Assembly: GCA_012031415.1 (NCBI GenBank)
Contig: JAAUTN010000038.1
Coordinates: 1 to 32,681 of the forward strand
Length of the DNA stretch: 32,681 bases
Origin: Leptolyngbyaceae cyanobacterium SM1_4_3
GTDB taxonomy: Bacteria; Cyanobacteriota; Cyanobacteriia; Elainellales; Elainellaceae
Reading direction: 5' to 3'
Shown here one piece after another: positions 16,698-23,090 of this stretch. The notes under the pieces were generated by a model, which was given only the letters and a program-made list of their open reading frames with translations, was not told where the DNA came from and ran no database searches. Within the stretch, counting starts at the first letter, position 1; every line of letters begins with the position of its first letter. A program made the translations under genes and the position numbers.

Positions 16698-16913
16698 CTC
16701 ACGCTGGTCAAACTTGACTTGAGCAACAGACTGGTCAGGCAGCAGCTTGTGGACTGCTGCTCGGTTGTCCACCTGACTCAGCCCAAGAAATGCAGGAAAA
16801 CCTCCGCTGCTCAAGCTTGTGAACAGACACAGCAATAAAGCTGAAGTCTGTTCAGGATACTGATTAGATCGGTGCATTGTGAAAAAATGCTGACCTTTCA
16901 GTCTCCCCTCAAT
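16698..16913 (-). ncRNA. structured leader/RNA between riboswitch and terminator
   Basis: Between the minus-strand riboswitch and its terminator lie about 215 nt with strong local structure. A hairpin TGAACAGAC ... GTCTGTTCA spans 16854-16820 with an extra inner CAGC/GCTG stem. A long-range pair CTTGAGCA/TGCTCAAG joins 16815-16808 with 16725-16718. A CAGCAG/CTGCTG hairpin lies inside. A frame from ATG 16877 stays open for 88 codons but reads through the terminator and resembles no protein I know. I judge it untranslated or a decayed gene. Confidence 0.4.
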
Positions 16914-17043
16914 GCCGACGAAGTTAGCTGACGGGCTAGGACTGAGAGATGTCCTTCTCAATTGACCTCAGAGATAAGCCCCAAATTTGGTTCCTCCGCT
17001 CTGGGAAGTGCGCTAGGAGAAGCTGCAAAACCCAGATTAAGCT
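16914..17043 (-). ncRNA. c-di-AMP (ydaO-yuaA) riboswitch, minus strand
   Basis: Read 5' to 3' from 17043, the motif shows GCTTAATCTGGG pairing with CCCAGAGCGGAGG, then AACCA-AATTTGGGGCTTATC, a variable hairpin, and the hallmark AGCCCGTCAGCTAACTTCGT closing with GGC against the 5' GC. These are the conserved blocks of the ydaO-yuaA class, which senses cyclic di-AMP and usually turns genes off. The gene it controls is not evident: it leads into structured sequence and a terminator. Its partner on the plus strand lies 344 bp away, transcribed divergently. Confidence 0.9.
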
Positions 17044-17387
17044 GACTTATTTAGTTTGATGCCAGGATAGCTTCTCGTTAGGGGCTTCGTCAACCCAATG
17101 CTTCTAATCGCTAACACACCCTACTTGATTCGCATTCCTGAGAGAATCGCGGTAAAGACTCATGAAGGCAAAGGAGCGATCGCTAAATTGCCTCAAACGC
17201 CGCCTCCATAAGGTTTCTACCCTGAGGCAGTTAGCAACTCATCCGAAGCGTGTTAACTTTGTCAAACGTTAGACGAGCCGCAATGGGCATTTGCTCTAAA
17301 ATCTCGTAGGCTGATTAATGGCGATTGCATTTCAAGCAATCACTCGTGTTTCACTCTAGTTCCGTTCTGTTTCGTTAGTTGAGTGGG

Positions 17388-17505
17388 AGCCTAATCCAAA
17401 CCTGATCTGTGGGTTTGAAGCGGAGGACCCAATTGTTTATCGGGGCTAATCTCAACATGAGAGAGACACCTTCCAGTCTTAGCCCGTCAGCTAACTCCGT
17501 CGGCT
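17388..17505 (+). ncRNA. c-di-AMP (ydaO-yuaA) riboswitch, plus strand
   Basis: Conserved blocks occur in order: AGCCTAATCC at 17388, GAAGCGGAGGACCCA at 17418, CGGGGCTAATC at 17441, and AGCCCGTCAGCTAACTCCGT at 17481, closing GGCT at 17502-17505 against the 5' AGCC. This is the ydaO-yuaA aptamer. It lies about 225 nt upstream of the universal stress gene starting at 17732, and no other gene intervenes, so it presumably controls that gene. The two aptamers in this region share the core but differ in their variable hairpins. Confidence 0.93.
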
Positions 17506-17691
17506 TTGGAAGGAGAACTCAAGAATTTGACTAAGCTACCTGTAGAAGTACTCGTTTAGGTTCACAAGGTTGTAAAACCGGAATATTCCTAAACTTGCCA
17601 ATGCAGCTAGAGTCGCTGGAGTCTCCTCAAGCAGGGTGTATTTGTTTGGATCAAACCTATCCAGACGGGTACAGTCCTTCTTTCCTGACCC

Positions 17692-17729
17692 ACCTCTCGT
17701 CTTTAATTCACTTCGTGGAGAGGTTAAAG
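17692..17729 (+). promoter_or_regulatory. Shine-Dalgarno-sequestering hairpin (riboswitch expression platform)
   Basis: ACCTCTC at 17692-17698 is complementary to GAGAGGT at 17719-17725, which contains the ribosome-binding site (GGAGAGG, 17717-17723) for the GTG start at 17732. An alternative inner pairing, CTTTAA (17701-17706) with TTAAAG (17724-17729), is mutually exclusive with it in part. Such a switch could let the upstream aptamer control translation. Folding is by eye. Confidence 0.5.
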
Positions 17730-17731
17730 CT

Positions 17732-18366
17732 GTGAAAATCAAACCGATGTTAGCGCGTCTGCAAAGTACGCTAGGTCAACGCAATCTGGTCGAGCAAATG
17801 CTGCTGTTGCCACCAGAAGTGTCTGCGGCAGCTAGCTTTCAGTCGCAGGAGTTAGTTCAAGAGTCGATTAACCTGATGATTGGCTACACGGGTTCTCCTT
17901 GTAGCCAAACGGCTCTGGATCTGACTTTTTGGATGGCGCATCAAACTCGTTTGGCGACTCAAAAGCAAGTGACGGTGCATGTGGTTTATGTGGTTGATGA
18001 GGCTGCGACCCTAACTAAAACACCTCGATCGACTTCTAAAGAAAATGGTGCGAGACAATTGCTTCACGCTTCTAAGACAGAGCGTTCTAGTACCGCAACA
18101 TTGACCCGTCCTGAGGCTCCATTTGAGAAAGCAGACCGGATTCTTTGGCAGGCTCGCTGTTTAGCTGAGGAATGGCGTGGATCGCTAAATACCCATCTAC
18201 GGATTGGTAATTGCGCTGAGGAGTTAAAGCAGGTGCGATCGCCGAATCTGCCGATGTCCTCGTTTTGGGTTGCCGTTCTGTTCGCCATCCGCTGATTTTG
18301 CAATGGGCAAAAGGGTTTCCCTGCGCGGTGTTGGGGATTCCGGCGATCGCTAATCTAGAGCTGTAG
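17732..18366 (+). pseudogene. universal stress protein under riboswitch control, single frameshift
   Basis: GTG start at 17732 with GGAGAGG 8 nt upstream. The N-terminal leader (about 45 residues) precedes a Usp fold: INLMIGYTGSPCSQTALDLT, TVHVVYVVDEA, then a Ser/Thr/Arg-rich insertion and KADRILWQARCLAEEWRGSL. At about 18235 the frame breaks. One missing G would restore [20 protein letters not shown] and the C-terminus [11 protein letters not shown], stopping at 18364-18366 (211 residues). The break touches a HIP1 octamer (18235-18242). Without repair the last third, including the nucleotide-binding loop, is lost and the frame stops at 18295. Conservation past the break suggests recent damage or sequencing error. 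Confidence 0.8.
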
Positions 18367-18371
18367 ACGCT

Positions 18372-18495
18372 TTAGAAGTCAACAGCAAAATACCTGTAAG
18401 GGCAGGTTTAGCAACAAGACTGTGGATCAACTGCAAGGATTTATGGCAAAACCTGCCCCTACCCAGGGATAAATCTTCCTTAGAAGTTAATAGCA
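18372..18495. repeat. GTAGGGGC-family element flanked by 16-bp direct repeats
   Basis: GTAAGGGCAGGTTT at 18396-18409 and AAACCTGCCCCTAC at 18449-18462 form the terminal inverted repeats. Outside them, TTAGAAGTCAACAGCA (18372-18387) and TTAGAAGTTAATAGCA (18480-18495) are near-identical direct repeats; the second directly precedes the ATG at 18496. The layout resembles insertion with duplication of the upstream region of the next gene, although 16 bp is long for a target duplication. Confidence 0.7.
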
Positions 18496-19086
18496 ATGAT
18501 CGAAGTCGCCAAACAGGTGATGGCTCTGTATAGCCAAATTGACCAGCAGACCCGCGCATTTCAGGCTGAAACTCAGCTTCACTGTCCGACAGGGTGTGGT
18601 CGCTGCTGTGAAAACCCTCACGTAGAGGCCACGCTCCTGGAGATGGTGCCGCTAGCGGTGGAGCTATTTCGGCAAGGGGAAGCGGTGAAATGGCTGGAAT
18701 CGGCTGATGAGTCGAATGAAACGAATGCTTGCCTCTTTTACGAGCCTGATCCGCGCACACCGGGGAATGGTCGTTGTCAAGTTTATCCCTGGCGACCCTC
18801 CATTTGTCGGTTATTTGGCTATGCGACTGTGTCTGATCGAGATGGGCAACCGAGATTTGCTGCCTGTATGCGGCACAAAGCAGACATTCCAGAGGTCGTG
18901 GTGACGATTCAAGAGGCGATCGCTCAAGGTTTACCTGCTCCCAGTTTTGCCACGTCTCAACAAATTGCTCACCTTGCTCCCCAATTGGGTGCTGAGCGAA
19001 TGCCCATCAATCAGGCACTCAGCGCAGCTTTAAGGTGGGTTGGGCTGAATTTTCAGATGAAACAGACTGAACTAGATAGCAATTAG
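18496..19086 (+). CDS. YkgJ-like cysteine-cluster protein
   Basis: 196 residues. Cysteines are concentrated in HCPTGCGRCCENPH (about residues 29-42), CLFYEPD, GRCQVYPWRPSICRLFGY (about 92-109) and FAACMRHK, the signature of the YkgJ/UPF0153 Cys-cluster family, which is presumed to bind a metal or Fe-S cluster. Function is unknown. The protein is soluble. The gene precedes sufU on the same strand (80-bp gap), which fits a metal or Fe-S context but does not prove it. The ATG directly follows a repeat element, and no classical ribosome-binding site is visible. Confidence 0.85.
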   Translation: MIEVAKQVMALYSQIDQQTRAFQAETQLHCPTGCGRCCENPHVEATLLEMVPLAVELFRQGEAVKWLESADESNETNACLFYEPDPRTPGNGRCQVYPWRPSICRLFGYATVSDRDGQPRFAACMRHKADIPEVVVTIQEAIAQGLPAPSFATSQQIAHLAPQLGAERMPINQALSAALRWVGLNFQMKQTELDSN

Positions 19087-19175
19087 AGAAGGCATCCCAG
19101 CTTTGCAACTGCCCACTCAATTCCACGTCCCTGCTAGGATCAAGAAGAATGAGTAATATTTCTTGATTGATAGCC

Positions 19176-19646
19176 ATGTCATTGGACAATCTGCGCGATC
19201 TTTATCAGCAGGTCATTCTAGAGCGCTACAAAAAGCCTCGCAATCGGGGCAAAACGACTCCCGTCGATCGCTACCAGAAGGGACACAACCCTTCCTGCGG
19301 CGATACGATTGAGCTAACCCTGCAACTGAATGACGCAGAAGACCGGATTCAGGACGTAAAGTTTGAGGGAGAAGGCTGTGCGATCGCAATGGCATCGGTT
19401 GATCTGATGGCAGACGCATTGCGCGGTAAAACCACTGCCGAAGCTCTGGAAATGGTGCAACAGTTTCAGGCGATGATGAAGGGCGAAGCAGAATTCCCTT
19501 CTGAATTGCGAAAGCTCAACGTGATGCGGGGCGTGGCTCAGTTTCCAGTGCGAATTAAGTGTGCCAACCTGTCCTGGCATACGGTCAAGGCAGCTTTAGA
19601 ACTGACGAAAGACGTTCAACCTGCTGGGTTTGTCAGCAACGAGTAA
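19176..19646 (+). CDS. sufU: SufU-like Fe-S assembly / sulfur-transfer protein
   Basis: 156 residues from ATG 19176; a TTG at 19167 would add three. IscU-fold protein with the SufU ligand set C41, D43, C68 and C129 (NPSCGDTIEL, GEGCAIAMASVDLM, RIKCANLSWHTV). The insertion between the second and third cysteines (about 95-115) is characteristic of SufU rather than IscU. SufU accepts sulfur from the cysteine desulfurase SufS in a zinc-dependent step of Fe-S biogenesis. SufBCDS genes are not in the window. It is followed within 21 bp by the Ycf51-like gene. Confidence 0.9.
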   Translation: MSLDNLRDLYQQVILERYKKPRNRGKTTPVDRYQKGHNPSCGDTIELTLQLNDAEDRIQDVKFEGEGCAIAMASVDLMADALRGKTTAEALEMVQQFQAMMKGEAEFPSELRKLNVMRGVAQFPVRIKCANLSWHTVKAALELTKDVQPAGFVSNE

Positions 19647-19667
19647 GATTAAGGTTTTATACGAACT

Positions 19668-20198
19668 ATGCCAACCAATGCCGATTTCTTTCAATTTTCT
19701 CAATGGGCAGCGATCGCAACCCTGGTATTTGGGGCGATCGCCTTGCTCAGCTTTCTGTTTAAATGGGGCATCCGGTTTCGGCTGGTTGGTGCAACAGGTT
19801 TCCTCTTGGTGCTGACGGTCGGATTGTTTGGACTGGGGGTAGTTCCCTTTACCCGCACGGTGATTCCGGGTGCGGTGAGATATTCCACCATTTATGACTC
19901 TGGCGCAGATCGGGTGGTCATCGTGGTGCCTCAAACGATTACCGAGACAGAACTGACCGCTACTTTGCAGCAGGCAGCCAGCAACTTATTCTCTCCCGGT
20001 CGTTTGAGCCGAGGGGATGACAAGCTCACGATTCGAGCGCGAACCATCCTGCATCCTCAGCCAGGGATTTCTCAGCCGCTGTATTTAGGGCAGATCAGGC
20101 GATCGCTGTTCATTCGCGACGATGACCAGATGGAGATCAAACTCTACCCCGAAAACTTCGCCCAGCTTCCCAAGTCAAACGCCGCTTTACTACGGTGA
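19668..20198 (+). CDS. Ycf51-like membrane protein (DUF2518)
   Basis: 176 residues. Two N-terminal membrane helices (about 13-32 and 38-59) precede a soluble domain with IYDSGADRVVIVVPQTITE and RARTILHPQPGISQPLYLGQ. This matches the Ycf51/DUF2518 family found in cyanobacteria and some plastids; function is unknown. It lies 21 bp after sufU and is probably cotranscribed. The start at 19668 is chosen because it opens just ahead of the first helix. Confidence 0.8.
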   Translation: MPTNADFFQFSQWAAIATLVFGAIALLSFLFKWGIRFRLVGATGFLLVLTVGLFGLGVVPFTRTVIPGAVRYSTIYDSGADRVVIVVPQTITETELTATLQQAASNLFSPGRLSRGDDKLTIRARTILHPQPGISQPLYLGQIRRSLFIRDDDQMEIKLYPENFAQLPKSNAALLR

Positions 20199-20230
20199 AA
20201 TTAAAATTGTGAAAACCACAGGTGAGTATC

Positions 20231-20488
20231 ATGCAATCCCACGCACCAGCCCTCGCAGAACCAGCTAAAACTTGGAAATTTTTAGAACTCTGGGTTGATC
20301 CGGTGCTTTTCCCACCCAAGATTCTCATGCTCGTGGGTGATCAAGATGGTACTTGTCGCATTTTTAATCCTGCATCTGACTATAAACTTGTAGTCACTCA
20401 CTCCAACTACCAAGCTGCCCAAGACTGGCTTCTTGAGGATGAATATGAACGGGTTAAGGGTCAACTTCTGGCTGAAGAAGTCCTGTAA
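20231..20488 (+). CDS. small conserved cyanobacterial protein, unknown function
   Basis: 85 residues from ATG 20231, with AGGTGA 5-10 nt upstream; GTG 20222 is an alternative. It is soluble, with the stretch KTWKFLELWVDPVLFPPKIL, then GTCRIFNPASDYKLVVTHSN and an acidic C-terminus (LLEDEYERVKGQLLAEEVL). No domain was recognised. It lies 32 bp after the Ycf51-like gene on the same strand, so it may be the last gene of that unit. Confidence 0.65.
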   Translation: MQSHAPALAEPAKTWKFLELWVDPVLFPPKILMLVGDQDGTCRIFNPASDYKLVVTHSNYQAAQDWLLEDEYERVKGQLLAEEVL

Positions 20489-20590
20489 ACGTAGCGCCTT
20501 CTGTTCTATGCAGCTTTACAAGAATTGGTATAAAGTGATTCTTACTAAATTTTTGCCGTTCGCCGCTGATGGTGATGGTTGCTTTGCCCT

Positions 20591-21811
20591 ATGACCCATT
20601 CATCCTTGTCTCAAATTTCGGATGTTGCCAGTTCCGCTCCGCTGTTTACGCTTAATTTGGCTCCTGCTACGGTAATTCGAGGGCAGGATGCACTGGCCCA
20701 ATCGGGAGCAGCGATCGCCCGTTTGGGGCAAAGACCGCTTTTGGTGGGGGGCGATCGCACCCTGTCCACCGTGCAGCCTTTCCTTCAACCTGTTTTAGAA
20801 CAGCAGCGGCTAGAGGCGGCTCAAGCTGCTTACGGGGCAGATTGTAGTGAAGCAAGCTTGGCGGCATTGCGGCAGGCAGCAACGAATCACGAAGCGGACT
20901 TGATTATTGGTTTGGGCGGCGGCAAAGCGCTGGATGCAGCCAAACTGCTAGCCTACCAGCTAGATCTGCCAATTGTCACGATCCCAACTTCTGCGGCAAC
21001 CTGTGCAGCTTGGACTGCACTATCCAATGTTTACTCTGAACAGGGTGCATTCCTCTATGATGTCTCCCTGTCTCGCTGTCCCGATTTGCTGCTGCTGGAC
21101 TACGGGCTAATTCAGACGGCTTCTAATCGCACCTTAATTGCTGGAATTGGGGATGCCCTGGCGAAATGGTATGAGGCATCGGTGAGCAGCGGACACTCTG
21201 ACTACACTTTAGTGATCGCGGCGGTGCAGCAAGCGAGAGTGCTGCGCGATATTCTGTTTCAAAAATCGGCGGCGGCACTCCAGGCTCCGGGCAGTGCAGC
21301 ATGGCGAGAAGTGGTAGATGCAACGGTGCTGCTGGCTGGGGTCGTTGGTGGGCTGGGTGGCGCTCAGTGTCGCACAGTGGCGGCTCATGCGGTTCACAAT
21401 GGGCTAACCCATCTGCTCGAAAGTCACGGTACGCTGCACGGCGAGAAGGTCGCCTACGGCATTTTGGTGCAGCTTCGCTTAGAGGAAATGGTGCAGGGCA
21501 ATCAGCTAGCCGCTACTGCCCGTCAGCAGTTGCTCAAGTTTTATGCGGAGATTGGCTTGCCTCAGAGCTTGTCTGACTTGGGCTTGACGGAGGTGACGCT
21601 AGCAAACCTGCAATATGCCGCAGAGGTTGCCTGTTCGGTTGGGTCTGATATTCACAGACTGCCGTTTGAAGTTACGCCGACTCACCTGATGGCAGCAATG
21701 GTTTCTACGACGGCACCTGGTCAGGGTTTTAGACTCTCAGATCCTGATGGAACTTCGGCTCGACAAGCGCTGTCTAATGTTGCTCACCCTTCTAGCGAGG
21801 TGCAGGCATGA
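20591..21811 (+). CDS. iron-containing alcohol dehydrogenase, GldA-like
   Basis: 406 residues from ATG 20591. A Rossmann half holds GLGGGKALDAAKLLAYQ and IVTIPTSAATCAAWTALS. The metal half holds GIGDALAKWYEA (Asp), CRTVAAHAVHNGLT (His) and THLLESHGTLHGEKVAYG (His), the three ligands used by glycerol dehydrogenase relatives. It probably oxidises or reduces a small hydroxy compound with NAD(H); the substrate is unknown. Its TGA overlaps the ATG of the aminotransferase by 4 bp, implying translational coupling and a shared pathway, such as an alcohol/ketone converted to or from an amino acid. Confidence 0.85.
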   Translation: MTHSSLSQISDVASSAPLFTLNLAPATVIRGQDALAQSGAAIARLGQRPLLVGGDRTLSTVQPFLQPVLEQQRLEAAQAAYGADCSEASLAALRQAATNHEADLIIGLGGGKALDAAKLLAYQLDLPIVTIPTSAATCAAWTALSNVYSEQGAFLYDVSLSRCPDLLLLDYGLIQTASNRTLIAGIGDALAKWYEASVSSGHSDYTLVIAAVQQARVLRDILFQKSAAALQAPGSAAWREVVDATVLLAGVVGGLGGAQCRTVAAHAVHNGLTHLLESHGTLHGEKVAYGILVQLRLEEMVQGNQLAATARQQLLKFYAEIGLPQSLSDLGLTEVTLANLQYAAEVACSVGSDIHRLPFEVTPTHLMAAMVSTTAPGQGFRLSDPDGTSARQALSNVAHPSSEVQA

Positions 21812-23010
21812 GCTTAAACTGGATTACCCCCGCCGATCGCCTCAGTGCCCTGCCGCCCTATGTCTTTGCGCGGTTAGATGAACTAAAAGCTCGTGCCCGT
21901 GAGCAGGGGCTAGACTTAATCGACTTGGGAATGGGCAACCCGGATGGGCCAACCCCCCGACCTGTAGTGGATGCAGCGATCGCCGCTCTGCAAGACTCAG
22001 CCAATCACGGCTACCCGCCCTTTGAGGGAACTGCCAGTTTCCGTCGCGCCATCACCGACTGGTATCATCGCCGCTACGGGGTTGAGCTTGATCCCGATGG
22101 CGAAGCTTTGCCGCTGCTGGGTTCTAAAGAAGGACTGACGCATTTGGCGATCGCCTACGTGAATCCGGGCGACCTGGTTTTAGTCCCCAGTCCTTCCTAT
22201 CCGGCTCATTTTCGTGGCCCGCTGATCGCCGGAGGCAAAATTCACAACATCATGCTGAAGCCAGAGCAGGATTGGCTAATTGACTTGGGAGCGATTCCCG
22301 ATGCGGTGGCAGAGCAGGCAAAAATCCTGTATTTCAACTACCCCAGCAATCCGACAGCAGCAACTGCTCCCCGTGAATTTTTCCAGGACATCGTGAAATT
22401 TGCCCGCAAACACGAAATTCTGCTAGTCCACGACCTGTGCTATGCAGAACTGGCGTTTGACGGCTTTCACCCCACCAGTCTGCTCGAAATTCCCGGTGCT
22501 AAGGACATTGGCGTGGAGTTTCACACCCTCTCCAAGACTTACAACATGGCGGGCTGGCGAGTTGGCTTTGTCGTCGGCAATCGCCACGTCATCCAGGGCT
22601 TGCAAACACTAAAAACTAATCTGGACTACGGCATTTTTGCGGCGCTTCAGTCGGCTGCTGAAACGGCCCTGCAACTGCCAGATGTCTACCTGCATGAAGT
22701 GCAGGCCCGCTACCGCACCCGTCGCGACTTTTTGATAGACGGTTTGGCAAAGCTGGGCTGGACGGTACCCAAAACCAGAGCCACGATGTATCTCTGGGTG
22801 CCTTGCCCGCCGGGAGTTGGCTCTACCGACTTTGCGCTCTCGGTGCTACAGCAAACGGGGGTTGTGGTGACTCCTGGGAATGCATTTGGTGCAGGTGGTG
22901 AAGGCTATGTGCGAATTAGCTTGATTGCAGAGTGCGATCGCCTCCAAGATGCGCTCCAGCGATTCCAGCAGGCAAACATCCGCTACCAGCCCGAAGCCGT
23001 GATTTCCTAG
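21808..23010 (+). CDS. class I/II PLP aminotransferase (aspartate/alanine/LL-DAP type)
   Basis: 400 residues of fold-type I. Residues seen: LGMGNPDGPTP substrate loop, PSPSYPAH, N182 in YPSNPTAA, D209 and Y212 (VHDLCYAELAF), PLP lysine K243 (FHTLSKTYNMAGWRVGF) and the carboxylate-binding Arg in GEGYVRISL. It resembles the AlaC/DapL-like subgroup, which cyanobacterial genomes often label aspartate aminotransferase. The amino donor and acceptor cannot be fixed. It starts inside the stop of the GldA-like gene (ATGA overlap). A palindromic repeat ends the unit. Confidence 0.87.
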   Translation: MSLNWITPADRLSALPPYVFARLDELKARAREQGLDLIDLGMGNPDGPTPRPVVDAAIAALQDSANHGYPPFEGTASFRRAITDWYHRRYGVELDPDGEALPLLGSKEGLTHLAIAYVNPGDLVLVPSPSYPAHFRGPLIAGGKIHNIMLKPEQDWLIDLGAIPDAVAEQAKILYFNYPSNPTAATAPREFFQDIVKFARKHEILLVHDLCYAELAFDGFHPTSLLEIPGAKDIGVEFHTLSKTYNMAGWRVGFVVGNRHVIQGLQTLKTNLDYGIFAALQSAAETALQLPDVYLHEVQARYRTRRDFLIDGLAKLGWTVPKTRATMYLWVPCPPGVGSTDFALSVLQQTGVVVTPGNAFGAGGEGYVRISLIAECDRLQDALQRFQQANIRYQPEAVIS

Positions 23011-23054
23011 AATAGACCTCCTGCATGAATCCTGTTTAGGGACGTGAATCGTGC

Positions 23055-23082
23055 GTAGGGGCGAACGGCCGTTCGCCCTTAC
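23055..23082. repeat. 28-bp GTAGGGGC-family palindrome between convergent genes
   Basis: GTAGGGGCGAACGGCC and its complement (…GTTCGCCCTTAC) form an almost perfect palindrome with no loop. It is the shortest member of the family also seen at 15645 and 18396. A half copy at about 1157 shares GTAGGGGCGAACGGCC. Here it separates the aminotransferase and deacetylase genes and may terminate both. Confidence 0.75.
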
Positions 23083-23090
23083 AGGAAGCA

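Noticed and set aside
16611-16961. Minus-strand 116-codon frame downstream of the riboswitch
   Set aside because: It overlaps the conserved aptamer core and reads through a strong intrinsic terminator. Its residues show no family pattern.
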